Assembly (NCBI GenBank): GCA_020161065.1
Contig: JAIUPH010000029.1
Location: forward strand, 1 to 60,239
Direction: 5' to 3'
DNA: 60,239 nt
From: Pseudomonadota bacterium
Lineage (GTDB): Bacteria; Pseudomonadota; Gammaproteobacteria; Burkholderiales; Burkholderiaceae_C
Below are positions 45,951 through 54,571 of the stretch, piece after piece (the stretch's first letter is position 1; each line of letters opens with the position of its first letter). A program made the position numbers and the translations under genes. Below the pieces are notes generated by a model. The model saw nothing but the letters and a program-made list of their open reading frames with translations. It did no database searches and was not told the origin of the DNA.

Positions 45951-47171
45951 ATGAACGCTGCAACGAGCACCGCAACGACCACCGCGACGCCCACCCCCGG
46001 CGCCGCCGCGCCCAGCGCCGCGGCGCTCGACTGGGCGCGCCGCCTGGTGCGCTTCAACACCGTCAGCGACCAGTCCAACCGGCCGCTGATCGACTGCATC
46101 GCCGACCACCTGCGCGGCCTGGGCGTGCCGCTGCGGCTGACGCGCGACGACGCGGGCCTGAAGTTCAACCTCTTCGCGACGCTGGGCGCCGGCAAGCCCG
46201 GCGGCGTGATCCTCTCCGGTCACACCGACACCGTGCCCTGGACCGGCCAGGCCTGGACCGTCGACCCGCTGGGCGCCGAGCTGCGCGACGGCCGCCTCTA
46301 CGGCCGCGGCAGCGCCGACATGAAGGCCTTTATCGGCCTGGCGGTGGCGCATGCCGAGGCCTTTCTGCAGGCCGAGTTGCCGTTCGCCGTGCACCTGGCC
46401 TTCAGCTTCGACGAAGAGGTGGGCTGCTTCGGCGTGCGCCACCTGATCGCCGACCTGCGCGAGGCCGGGCTGGCGCCCAGCCGCTGCATCGTCGGCGAGC
46501 CCACCGGCATGCGGCCGGCCATCGCGCACAAGGGCGTGCACCGCTGGCGCTGCTGCGTCAAGGGGCGCGCGGTGCACTCGTCGCAGACGCCGCGCGGCGT
46601 CAACGCCATCGAGGCCGCGGCGCGCGTGGTGGCGCACCTGGCCGGCATGGCCGACCGCTGGCGCGAGCAGGGACCGTGGTACCCCGGCTTCGAGGTGCCT
46701 TGCACGACGGCGGCGGTGGGCGTCATCGAAGGCGGCATTGCCGACAACGTGGTGCCCGAGGACTGCCGCTTCCACTACGAGTTCCGCGACGTGCCCGGCG
46801 CCGACGCGCTGGCGATGCAGGCCGACGTGCAGGCGGCCGCCGAGCGGCTGACGCCGGCGATGCGCGCGGTGGACCCGGCGACGGGCTTTCGCTTCGAGCC
46901 GATCTGCTCGGTGCCGGCGTTCCAGGCGCCGGCCGACGACCCGGCGTTGGCGCTGGTGCGCGCGCTGCTGGGTACCGCCGCCGGCGAAGACAACGCGCTG
47001 GTCGGCTTCGGCACCGAGGCCGGGCTGTTCCAGCGCGCCGGCATCGCCAGCGTGGTCTGCGGCCCGGGCTTCATCGACCAGGCGCACCAGGCCGACGAGT
47101 TCGTCAGCCTGCAGCAACTGGCGGCCTGCGAGGCGATGTTCGTCGCGCTGCGCCAGCGTCCGGCGCTTTGA
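45951..47171 (+). CDS. argE: Acetylornithine deacetylase
   Basis: The 406-residue M20A metallohydrolase has ILSGHTDTVPW (metal ligand His and catalytic Asp), GRGSADMKAFIGLA (bridging Asp), SFDEEVGCFGV (catalytic Glu) and CIVGEPTGMRPAIAHKG. The QAHQADEFV histidine lies near the C-terminus. The GEPTGM and IAHKG boxes match ArgE. It releases ornithine from N-acetylornithine in arginine synthesis. The first about 25 residues are low-complexity Ala/Thr, so the start may lie later. No other arg genes adjoin. Confidence 0.88.
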   Translation: MNAATSTATTTATPTPGAAAPSAAALDWARRLVRFNTVSDQSNRPLIDCIADHLRGLGVPLRLTRDDAGLKFNLFATLGAGKPGGVILSGHTDTVPWTGQAWTVDPLGAELRDGRLYGRGSADMKAFIGLAVAHAEAFLQAELPFAVHLAFSFDEEVGCFGVRHLIADLREAGLAPSRCIVGEPTGMRPAIAHKGVHRWRCCVKGRAVHSSQTPRGVNAIEAAARVVAHLAGMADRWREQGPWYPGFEVPCTTAAVGVIEGGIADNVVPEDCRFHYEFRDVPGADALAMQADVQAAAERLTPAMRAVDPATGFRFEPICSVPAFQAPADDPALALVRALLGTAAGEDNALVGFGTEAGLFQRAGIASVVCGPGFIDQAHQADEFVSLQQLAACEAMFVALRQRPAL

Positions 47172-47249
47172 CGCCCGGGCGTCGACCGGGGCACCGGCCC
47201 CGTGGCCATGGGGTTGCGCGGCGGCCGCGCGGCGGCCAGCATCCCAGCC

Positions 47250-47411
47250 ATGGACCGACGCCCCGCCCACCAGCCGCCGCTGCCGCTGCCGCCGAACCAC
47301 CCGCTGCACGCGCAGATGCAAACCTGGACGCGGCTGCGCGACCAGCTTGCCGAACTCAACGCCCAGCTCGAAACCCTACGCCTGATGGCGCGGCTGCAGC
47401 AGCGGCGCTGA
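47250..47411 (+). CDS. Small protein with amphipathic C-terminal helix, unknown
   Basis: A 53-residue frame starts at ATG 47250, 78 bases after argE. It is proline-rich at first (PPLPLPPNHPLH) and then has a regular leucine-heptad helix (LRDQLAELNAQLETLRLMARL). The helix looks real, but in such GC-rich DNA short frames arise by chance. A longer version starts at 47202. It could be a short coiled-coil adaptor or not a gene at all. Confidence 0.4.
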   Translation: MDRRPAHQPPLPLPPNHPLHAQMQTWTRLRDQLAELNAQLETLRLMARLQQRR

Positions 47412-47446
47412 GCGCCGCGCCGGCGCGCCTTCCAAGGGTCAACGCG

Positions 47447-48481
47447 TCAGCGCGTCAGCGTCACCTTGTGCAGGTGGCGCGGCTGGTCGGGGTCGAGCCC
47501 GCGCGCGCGGGCCAGCGCTTCGGCCAGCGGATAAAAGCTCTGCGCCACGCAGATCGGGTCGAGGTCGGCGTGCTCGCTGGTGGCCAGCGGCAGCTCGGCC
47601 CCAGGCGTGCCCGCCGGCGCCGCCAGCAGCACGCGGGCGCCCTGGCCGCGCAAGGCCTGCGCCAGTTCCAGCAAGCCGGCCTGCGCCGGGCCCGGCGGCG
47701 CCAGCACCAGCACCGCGAAGCCGGGCTCGACCAGCGCGATCGGGCCGTGGCGCAGTTCGGCGCCGGAGAAGGCTTCGGCCTGGATGCCGCAGACTTCCTT
47801 GAGCTTGAGCGCCGCTTCCATCGCCACCGCCAGGCCGGTGCCGCGGCCGATGACGTACAGCCGCTCGGCGCCGCGCAGCGGCTCGATGGCGGCGCGCCAG
47901 TCGGCCGCCGCGGCGGCCTGCAAGGCCTGCGGCAGCGCCTGCAGCGCGGCGCTGAAGGCGGCGTCCTGCTGCCAGGCGGCCACCAGCGCAGCGGCGGCCA
48001 CGAGCTGGGCGATGAAGCTCTTGGTCGCCGCCACGCTGCGCTCGGCGCCGGCGTGCAGCGCGATGTGCTGCTGCGCCGCGGCGGCCAGCGGTGAATCGGC
48101 CGCGTTGACCAGCGCTAGCGTGTGCGCGCCGCGCGCGCCCAGGTCTTGCAGCGGCAGCACGAGGTCCGGGCTGCGGCCCGACTGCGAGAAGGCGATGGCC
48201 CACAGCCCACGCTCTTGCAGCCGCGCGCGGTACAGCGTCAGCACCGACGGCGGCAGCGAGGTGACCAGCCGCCCCAGCCGCGCCATCGCCAGATAACCGA
48301 AATACTGCGCGGCATGGTCGGAGCTGCCGCGCGCCACCGTCAGCAGCGCAGCCGGCGGCTCGGCGCGCCAGCGCGCGCCGAGGGCGGCGAAGGCCGGCGC
48401 CTCGGCGGCCAGCAGCCGCGCCGCGACCGCCGGCGCTTGCATGGCCTCGGCCTGCATCAGCGAGGGCGCCGCCGCCGTCAC
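47447..48481 (-). CDS. SIS domain protein, probable glucosamine-6-phosphate deaminase/isomerase type
   Basis: The 344-residue protein has two SIS domains: VARGSSDHAAQYFGYL and SQSGRSPD in the first, VIGRGTGLAVAMEAALKLKEV and GAELRHGPIALVEPG in the second. It resembles the isomerase half of GlmS without the glutaminase domain, as in NagB-II/AgaS-type enzymes. GTG 48481 overlaps the nagA stop (GTGA) and AAGG lies upstream, so it is preferred to ATG 48457. With nagA it would take GlcNAc-6-phosphate to fructose-6-phosphate. No PTS or kinase gene adjoins. Confidence 0.85.
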   Translation of the reverse strand: MTAAAPSLMQAEAMQAPAVAARLLAAEAPAFAALGARWRAEPPAALLTVARGSSDHAAQYFGYLAMARLGRLVTSLPPSVLTLYRARLQERGLWAIAFSQSGRSPDLVLPLQDLGARGAHTLALVNAADSPLAAAAQQHIALHAGAERSVAATKSFIAQLVAAAALVAAWQQDAAFSAALQALPQALQAAAAADWRAAIEPLRGAERLYVIGRGTGLAVAMEAALKLKEVCGIQAEAFSGAELRHGPIALVEPGFAVLVLAPPGPAQAGLLELAQALRGQGARVLLAAPAGTPGAELPLATSEHADLDPICVAQSFYPLAEALARARGLDPDQPRHLHKVTLTR

Positions 48482-49587
48482 AGCGCCTGGCCTTCGACGA
48501 TCACCTGCCGCACCTGCAGGGTTTGCGGGTCCAGCGCCACCAGGTCGGCCCAGGCGCCGGGCGCGATGTGGCCGCGATCGCCCAGCCCCAGGTAGCGCGC
48601 CGGCAGCGCGCTGCAGCGCGCCGAGGCGTCGGCCACGCTGCAGCCGATGGCCACCAGGTTGCGCAAGGCCTGGTCCATGGTCAGCGTGCTGCCGGCCAGC
48701 GTGCCGTCGGCCAGGCGCACGGCGCCGGCGCAGTGGCGCACCGCCTGCCGGCCCAGGCGGTAGTCGCCCTCGGGCATGCCGGCGGCGGCAGTGGCGTCGG
48801 TCACCGCGTAGGCGCCCGGAATGGCGCGTATCGCGGCGCGCAGCGTGCCGGCGTGCAGGTGCAGCAGGTCGGGGATCAGCTCGGCATGCTCGGCATGCGC
48901 CAGCGCCGCGCCGGCGGCGCCGGGGGCACGGTGGTGGAACGGCCCCATCGCGTTGAACAAATGCGTGAAGCCGCCGGCTCCGGCCTGCAGCGCGGCGCAG
49001 CATTGCTCGTAGCTGGCGTTGCTGTGGCCGATCTGCACGCGCACGCCGGCGGCGACCAGCGCCGGAATGAGCGCCAGCGCGCCTTCGGTCTCGGGCGCCA
49101 GCGTGATCACGCGGATCGGCGCCAGCGCCTGCAGCGCGGCGATCTCGGCCAGCGACGGCGGCCGCGCGAACGGCGGCTGCGCGCCCAGCCGCTCGGGGTG
49201 GATGTAGGGCCCCTCCAGGTGCACGCCCAGCACGCGCGCGCCGCCCGGCCGGCGCGCCGCGATGGCCGGCGCCAGCGCGCGCAGCGCGGCTTCGATCTCG
49301 GCCAGCGGCGCCGTCATCGTGGTGGCCAGCAGGCTGGTGCTGCCGTGCGCGGCGTGCAGCGCGGCGATGCGCTCGATCGCCGCGCCGGCGTCCATGGTGT
49401 CGGCGCCGCCGCCGCCGTGCACGTGCAGGTCGATGAAGCCGGGCAGCAGCAGCGGCGCCCCGTGCTCGGCGCGGGCGACCGCTTCGCTGACGGGGCGGCC
49501 GTCGACGGCGGCGATGCGCTCGCTGCCCAGCAGCACGTGGCCGTCGACGAAGCCGGCGGGCGTGAGGATTTGGCCTTTGATCTTCAT
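48478..49587 (-). CDS. nagA: N-acetylglucosamine-6-phosphate deacetylase
   Basis: The 369-residue amidohydrolase has the metal-site motif FIDLHVHGGGGADTMD, GVHLEGPYIHP with a metal Glu, IGHSNASY, FTHLFNAMGPFHHR, and the catalytic Asp in VTDATAAAGM. These are diagnostic of NagA. It removes the acetyl group from GlcNAc-6-phosphate, in amino-sugar use or cell-wall recycling. ATG 49587 places the beta-sandwich domain at once. It is followed by the SIS isomerase in a coupled operon and is divergent from a PilZ-type gene. Confidence 0.92.
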   Translation of the reverse strand: MKIKGQILTPAGFVDGHVLLGSERIAAVDGRPVSEAVARAEHGAPLLLPGFIDLHVHGGGGADTMDAGAAIERIAALHAAHGSTSLLATTMTAPLAEIEAALRALAPAIAARRPGGARVLGVHLEGPYIHPERLGAQPPFARPPSLAEIAALQALAPIRVITLAPETEGALALIPALVAAGVRVQIGHSNASYEQCCAALQAGAGGFTHLFNAMGPFHHRAPGAAGAALAHAEHAELIPDLLHLHAGTLRAAIRAIPGAYAVTDATAAAGMPEGDYRLGRQAVRHCAGAVRLADGTLAGSTLTMDQALRNLVAIGCSVADASARCSALPARYLGLGDRGHIAPGAWADLVALDPQTLQVRQVIVEGQAL

Positions 49588-49685
49588 GCGTTGCCGATGC
49601 TGCCACGGCACCACCGGGCCGCGGGATGTACACAGCTTGTTACGACGCCAATGATCGACCCAATTCCTGCTACCTCCGACCGACC

Positions 49686-50519
49686 ATGAGCTTCGTCGAA
49701 ACGGTGCCCGCCGCGCTGGACGCAGGGGCGGCACGCGGCATGCCCACCAACGGCTGGCTGGCCTTCCAGGTCAGCGGCGCGCCGGCGCGCGTGGCGCTGC
49801 TGCGCGACCTCAGCGAGCTGGCCGCGCCGGTGAGCATCGGTCGCTGGGGCGGCGAGGTGGTGGCCGCCACGCTGTGGTCGGTGGACGCCGAGCAGCAGTG
49901 CCTGCACTTCAGCGGCGGCCCGGAACTGGCGGCGCTGGCCGCCCGGCCCGAGGGCTTGTTCGCCGCCGCCTACCTGGGCGACGACAAGCTGCAGTTTCCG
50001 CTGCACGGCATCCGCGTGGCCGATGGCGGCGGCAGCGCCGATGCGCGCTTTCGCCTGCGGTGCGAGCTGCCCAGCCTGCTGCTGCGCCTGGCGCGGCGCG
50101 GCGGCCTGCGGCTGCGCCGCGTGGGCAGCGAGCCGCTGCTGGCGCGCGCGGCGGAACTGCCCGGCGGCTTCGGCGCCGCGCACTGGGTGGAGATGCCGGT
50201 GCTCGACATCGGCAAGGGCGGCTGCGCGCTGTGGCTGCCGGCCGGCGCGCCCGAGCTGCTGCCCGGCATGCTGCTGCGCGCGGTGGAGTGGCAGCAGGCC
50301 GGCGAGCTGCTGTTCTGCGCCGATCTCAAGCTCTGCCACGTCGGCAGCGACCCGCAGCGCCCCACCGCCGGCCTGCGCCTGGGCTGCAGCTGGGGGCTGA
50401 TGAGCAAGCGCGCGCGCACGCTGATCGACGGCTGGCTCGAGCGCGGCCAGCGCCGGCGCACGCGCTTCACGCTGTCGCTCGACCTCGAAGCGCTGACCAT
50501 GCCGTTGCGCGCACGCTGA
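49686..50519 (+). CDS. YcgR-like flagellar brake/PilZ domain protein
   Basis: The 277-residue protein has a YcgR N-terminal-like beta domain (about 20-115) and a C-terminal PilZ-like domain (about 118-250). In PilZ the c-di-GMP motifs are RxxxR and DxSxxG. Here an Arg-rich RRGGLRLRR precedes MPVLDIGKGGCALWLP, where the motif serine is glycine (D-I-G-K-G-G). Binding may therefore be weakened. YcgR proteins slow the flagellar motor when c-di-GMP is high. No flagellar genes are nearby. It is divergent from nagA. Confidence 0.7.
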   Translation: MSFVETVPAALDAGAARGMPTNGWLAFQVSGAPARVALLRDLSELAAPVSIGRWGGEVVAATLWSVDAEQQCLHFSGGPELAALAARPEGLFAAAYLGDDKLQFPLHGIRVADGGGSADARFRLRCELPSLLLRLARRGGLRLRRVGSEPLLARAAELPGGFGAAHWVEMPVLDIGKGGCALWLPAGAPELLPGMLLRAVEWQQAGELLFCADLKLCHVGSDPQRPTAGLRLGCSWGLMSKRARTLIDGWLERGQRRRTRFTLSLDLEALTMPLRAR

Positions 50520-50541
50520 GGCGGCGCGCCACCTCAGCGCG

Positions 50542-51654
50542 TCACTCCGGCTTGGCCAGCTGCAGCGGCTGCTTGCGCGTCTGGCCGGCGCGCCACAGCG
50601 TCAGCGTCACCGAGTCGCCGGGCTGGAACTGCTCCAGCGCGGCCAGCAGTTCGTCGAAGTCGCCCACCGGCTTGTCGTTGATCGCGGTGATCACGTCGCC
50701 GGCGACGATCTCGCCGCGGTTGCCGCGGCGAAAGGGCTGCAGCCCGGCCTTCTCGGCCGGCCCGCCGCGGCCGACGTCGAGCAGCGCCACGCCGCGCGGC
50801 GTCTTCAGCGCCTGGTTCAGCGACGGCGGCCCGGCGCTGACGCCCAGCGTCGGCCGCACGAAGCGGCCGTCGCGGATCAGCCGCGGCACGATGCGGTTCA
50901 CTTCGTCGACCGGAATGGCGAAGCCGATGCCGGCGCTGGCGCCGCTGGGGCTGGCGATCTGCGTGTTGACGCCGATCAGCCGGCTCGCCGAATCGAGCAG
51001 CGGGCCGCCCGAGTTGCCGGGGTTGATGGCCGCGTCGGTCTGGATCACGCCGCGGATGGTGCGGTTGTTGAACGACTCGATCTCGCGGTCGAGCGCGCTG
51101 ACGATGCCGGTGGTCAGCGTCTGGTCCAGCCCGAAGGGATTGCCGATCGCGTAGACGCGCTGGCCGACGATCAGGTCGCGGCTGCTGCCGATGGCGATCG
51201 GCGGCAGCTTGTCCTTGGGCGCCTCGATGCGCAGCACCGCGAGGTCGCGGTCGGGGAAGGCGCCGACCAGCGAGGCGTCGTAGCTGCTCTGGTCCGACAG
51301 CGTCACCTTGGCGCCGTTGGCCCCCTGGATGACGTGGAAGTTGGTGACGATGTGGCCCGCCTGGTCCCACACGAAGCCGGTGCCGGTGCCGCGCGGCACC
51401 TGCTGCACGTTCATCGAGAACAGGTCGCGCTGCGCCGCCAGCGAGGTGATGTGCACCACCGACGGCGAGGTCTTGCGGAACAGCTCGACGTTGGCCAGCT
51501 CGTCGGCGCCCAGCGCGCCGCGCGGCGTGACGGCGCGCGGCTGCGCATCGGTGCGGCTTTCGCTGCAGGCGGGCACCAGCAGCAGGCCGGCGGCGACGGT
51601 CAGCGCCGCGGCCGAGGCCAGCAAGGGGGCGGGCCAGGAGATCTTGGTGTTCAT
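50542..51654 (-). CDS. DegQ/HtrA-type serine endoprotease, lipoprotein-like N-terminus
   Basis: The 370-residue trypsin-like protease has the full triad: His107 (TNFHVIQ), Asp137 (DRDLAVLRI) and Ser215 (NPGNSGGPLL). One PDZ domain follows (GPAEKAGLQPF; GDVITAINDKPVGDFDELL). The N-terminal hydrophobic segment ends LLLVPAC (Cys30), which could be a lipobox or a transmembrane anchor as in DegS. It acts in the periplasm on misfolded or signal substrates. The leader region before it holds a 21-bp tandem repeat. Confidence 0.92.
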   Translation of the reverse strand: MNTKISWPAPLLASAAALTVAAGLLLVPACSESRTDAQPRAVTPRGALGADELANVELFRKTSPSVVHITSLAAQRDLFSMNVQQVPRGTGTGFVWDQAGHIVTNFHVIQGANGAKVTLSDQSSYDASLVGAFPDRDLAVLRIEAPKDKLPPIAIGSSRDLIVGQRVYAIGNPFGLDQTLTTGIVSALDREIESFNNRTIRGVIQTDAAINPGNSGGPLLDSASRLIGVNTQIASPSGASAGIGFAIPVDEVNRIVPRLIRDGRFVRPTLGVSAGPPSLNQALKTPRGVALLDVGRGGPAEKAGLQPFRRGNRGEIVAGDVITAINDKPVGDFDELLAALEQFQPGDSVTLTLWRAGQTRKQPLQLAKPE

Positions 51655-51668
51655 GGGCCGAGCTTAAC

Positions 51669-51731
51669 GGGCCGCGCGTGGCGCTTGGCGGCCCGCGCGT
51701 GGCGCTCGGCGGTCCACGCGCGGCGCTCGGC
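51669..51731. repeat. 21-bp tandem repeat, three units
   Basis: Three units of GGSCCGCGCGTGGCGCTCGGC type (51669-51689, 51690-51710, 51711-51731) lie between the binding-protein stop and the HtrA start. Units 1 and 2 differ at two positions; unit 3 has three changes. A fourth, decayed unit overlaps the stop of the binding-protein gene. The 21-base period equals seven codons, so expansion of former coding sequence is possible. Confidence 0.6.
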
Positions 51732-51742
51732 GGCCTGCTCGC

Positions 51743-53569
51743 TCAGCGCCGGCGGTGCCAGTGCGCCAGCCAGTTGAAGTTGTAGCTCCAGCCCGACTGC
51801 GGCGCCACCAGGCTGCGCGCGCGGCCGCACAGCTGCGGCCGCGTCACCAGCGGCAGCACGTGGCGGTCGGCCACCACGAGGTCGTTCATGCGGATGAAGA
51901 GCGCGGCGCGGCGCACCGGATCCAGCTCGGCGCCGGCGGCGTCGTGCAGCCGGTCGTACTCGGCATTGCGCCAGCGCGCCACGTTGCGGCCCTGCCACTG
52001 GTTGGCGCGCGAGGCGATCTCGCGGCTGTGGTACTGGTCCATGAAGTGCTGCGGGTCGGCGTCGCCCATCGTGAAGGCGAACTGCTGCAGGTCGGCCTGG
52101 AAGCGCTGCAGCGTGTCGGGGCTGGCGCCGTCGCCGGCGAAGAACACGGCGCCCTGCACGGCCTTGATCTCGATGGCGATGCCGGCCTGCGCACAGGCCT
52201 GCTTGACGATGGTCTGCGTCTTCTGGCGCGCGGCGTTGATCGAGGTCTGGTAGACGAACTTCAGCGCGCGGCCGTTCTTGCGGCGCACGCCGTCGGGGCC
52301 GCGCGCCCAGCCGGCGCCGTCGAGCACCGCGTTGGCGGCCGCGATGTCGAAGCGGTGGCGCGTGTTCGGGCTGCGAAAGCGCGCCGGGTTCTCCAGCACG
52401 TTGGTCGTCATCGGGCCGCCGCGGCCGAAGATCACGTCCTGGATCGCCTGCCGATCGACGAGCAGCGCCAGCGCCTCGCGCACCGCGCGGTCGCTGAACT
52501 GCGGGTGTTGGCTCTTCGGGCTGGCGCGCTCGCCGTCGACCTCGGTCCAGGGGTCGGCGCAGTTGAGCTGGATGGTCTCCACCGTGCCGCCCGGCGCCAC
52601 GTCGACCTGGCCCTTGCCGCCGGCTTCCAGGCGCTGGAGCAGGCCGTCTTCGACCAGCAGGTCCCAGGCCCAGTCGAACTCGCCGGTCTGCAGCACGGCG
52701 CGCGCCGCCGAGGTGGCGTCGCCGCCGCCCTTGAGTTCCAGCGCGTCGAAGTAGGGCCGCTCAGCTAGATGGTAATGTGGGTTGATCTCGGCGCGCAGCA
52801 GGTCGCCGGGGCGGAAGTCGACGAAGCGATAAGGCCCGGTGCCCACCGGCCGCAGGTTGGCCGGCGCCTCGCGCGAGCGGCTGCCGTGATACGACTGGAA
52901 CAGGTGGCGCGGGATCAGCCCTTGCGCGCAGGCCGCGAACCACAGCGGCGTGGGCTGCGGGAAGTGAAAGCGCACGGTGTGCGTGTCGAGCTTCTGCGCG
53001 CGCAGCCGGCCCCACCAGCCGGCCTGCGTGGAGGCGGTGGCGGGGTCGGTGGCGAACTGCCAGTTGAAGACCACGTCGTCGGCGCTGAAGGCGGCGCCGT
53101 CGTGCCAGCTCACGCCGCGCTTGAGCCGCCAGGTGACCGAGCGGCCGTCGGCCGCGATGCCGCCGTTGGCGCGGCTGGGGATCTCGGCGGCCAACACCGG
53201 CAGCAGCGCGCCATCGGCATCGAACACGGCCAGCGGCTCGTAGAAGATGGCCGCGCCTTCCTGGTCTTTCTGGCCGGTGGCGAAGTGCGGGTTCAGCGCC
53301 GTCGGCCCCTGCCACATCAGCAGCTTGAGCAGCCCGCCACCGCCGCGCCGGCCCGCCGTGTGCGGCCGGTACGGCGGCAGCGGCGCCGCGGCCTGGGCCA
53401 GGCCCTCGTGCGCCAGCAGCAGGTTGGCCAGCGGCGCGCCCAGGCCGGCGGCCGTCAATTCAGCGATGAAGCGGCGCCGCGGCAAGTCGCCCCGGCGCAC
53501 CCCGGCCAGTTGCCGGCGCAGCGCGGCTTCGATGGCTTTGACCTGGTCCATGGCGTCCATGGCGTCCAT
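51743..53569 (-). CDS. ABC transporter peptide-type substrate-binding protein, Tat-exported
   Basis: The 608-residue SBP_bac_5 protein has a late Tat-type signal (LPRRRFIAELTAAGLG) after about 25 leader residues. The family body includes DGRSVTWRLKRGVSWHDGAAFSADDVVF (in part), PVGTGPYRFVDFRPGD, and FSDRAVREALALLVDRQAI. These are Dpp/Opp-like oligopeptide or nickel binders. The start is ambiguous: ATG recurs at 53569, 53560 and 53551 through a repeated ATGGACGCC, and 53593 is also in frame. 53569 is chosen with GGGAG about 11 bases upstream. No permease or ATPase adjoins, so it is orphaned. Confidence 0.85.
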   Translation of the reverse strand: MDAMDAMDQVKAIEAALRRQLAGVRRGDLPRRRFIAELTAAGLGAPLANLLLAHEGLAQAAAPLPPYRPHTAGRRGGGGLLKLLMWQGPTALNPHFATGQKDQEGAAIFYEPLAVFDADGALLPVLAAEIPSRANGGIAADGRSVTWRLKRGVSWHDGAAFSADDVVFNWQFATDPATASTQAGWWGRLRAQKLDTHTVRFHFPQPTPLWFAACAQGLIPRHLFQSYHGSRSREAPANLRPVGTGPYRFVDFRPGDLLRAEINPHYHLAERPYFDALELKGGGDATSAARAVLQTGEFDWAWDLLVEDGLLQRLEAGGKGQVDVAPGGTVETIQLNCADPWTEVDGERASPKSQHPQFSDRAVREALALLVDRQAIQDVIFGRGGPMTTNVLENPARFRSPNTRHRFDIAAANAVLDGAGWARGPDGVRRKNGRALKFVYQTSINAARQKTQTIVKQACAQAGIAIEIKAVQGAVFFAGDGASPDTLQRFQADLQQFAFTMGDADPQHFMDQYHSREIASRANQWQGRNVARWRNAEYDRLHDAAGAELDPVRRAALFIRMNDLVVADRHVLPLVTRPQLCGRARSLVAPQSGWSYNFNWLAHWHRRR

Positions 53570-53685
53570 GGCGAATGGGGCTCCCGGCGGCATGCCAGCA
53601 GCATAACGCGACGGGCGCGTGGAATGCCGCTCGCCGCCGGCAGCGGGGCCGTGCGACCGCGGCCGGGCGATCGCAGGCCCGCCAA

Positions 53686-53718
53686 TTAAGTCTAAAGATG
53701 GAATCAACGTGCTAATAT
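53686..53718 (+). promoter_or_regulatory. AT-rich putative promoter of the GntR operon
   Basis: TTAAGT/TCTAAA (53686-53696) and TAATAT (53713-53718) form an AT-rich patch immediately before ATG 53725. If TAATAT is the -10 box, transcription would begin at or next to the start codon, implying a leaderless mRNA. Spacing to a -35 box is poor, so this is tentative. Confidence 0.35.
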
Positions 53719-53724
53719 GCCGGC

Positions 53725-54570
53725 ATGCCACCCGCCGTTGAAGTCACGTCGATCGCCGCGCCTGCAGCCACGCTGCCACCCATCGAAGCTCAGGGCGTCG
53801 CGCTCTACACCCAGGTCGCTTCGCGCCTGCGGGCAGAGATCGAAGCCGGACGATGGGCGGTGAATGAGCGCCTGCCGACGGTGGCGGAACTGGCGCGGCG
53901 CTACCAGGTTGCCGTGGTGACGGTCCGCCAGGCGCTGCAACTGCTGAAGAAGGAAGCGCTGGTCACGATGCATCGGGGGCGCGGCTCTTTCGTGGTGGGC
54001 CGTCCGGCCGGGCCTTCCGAAGCGCTGCGCGAGGCGATCAACGACCCGCTCGCCTCCGCCGACTGCATGGTCATCGAGGTCCTCGAGCGGCGTCGTGACG
54101 CCGAGGTGCCGGCGGCCCTGCATGGCGGCGCGCCTCTTTATGCGCGCTACCACTTCATCCGCAAGCGCCATCTCCACGACCACCAGCCGTTCTGCGTGGC
54201 CACGCTGTACGTGGCCAGCGAGATCTTCAGTGCGCTCCCGCGTGGTGCGGAGTCGCAGCGAAAGATCAATGCATTGATCGCGGAGCGCTTGCCCGGCTTG
54301 ATGGTGCAGGCGAGAACCTCGGTCACGGTGGCGATGGCCGACGTCGACATGGCCCACCAGCTTGGGTGCCTCTTCGGCGCGCCGGTCGTGCGCGTGCGGC
54401 GGCGAGTGCTCGATGCGCAAGGGCGGGTGGTCTACGCCGGCCTGTTCCTCTACCGCGGCGACCGTTTCATCCTGGACTTCGACAGCAGCCAGGACTTGCC
54501 GACATCCGGCGGGCCGCGGCCGCTGAAAGCTCGGCGCCGCCCCCTCTCGTCGAAAGCCTCAGGAGACTGA
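53725..54570 (+). CDS. GntR/HutC family transcriptional regulator
   Basis: The 281-residue regulator has an N-terminal GntR winged helix (about residues 25-95: LYTQVASRLRAEIEAGRW, LPTVAELARRYQV, VTVRQALQLLKKEALV). A C-terminal UTRA effector domain follows (YARYHFIRKRH; VVRVRRRVLDAQGRVVY; ILDF near the end). It heads an operon with a Bug binding protein and a FAH-family hydrolase and probably represses it until a pathway intermediate binds the UTRA domain. Base composition is a little less GC-rich than in the genes before it. Confidence 0.9.
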   Translation: MPPAVEVTSIAAPAATLPPIEAQGVALYTQVASRLRAEIEAGRWAVNERLPTVAELARRYQVAVVTVRQALQLLKKEALVTMHRGRGSFVVGRPAGPSEALREAINDPLASADCMVIEVLERRRDAEVPAALHGGAPLYARYHFIRKRHLHDHQPFCVATLYVASEIFSALPRGAESQRKINALIAERLPGLMVQARTSVTVAMADVDMAHQLGCLFGAPVVRVRRRVLDAQGRVVYAGLFLYRGDRFILDFDSSQDLPTSGGPRPLKARRRPLSSKASGD

Positions 54571-54571
54571 A

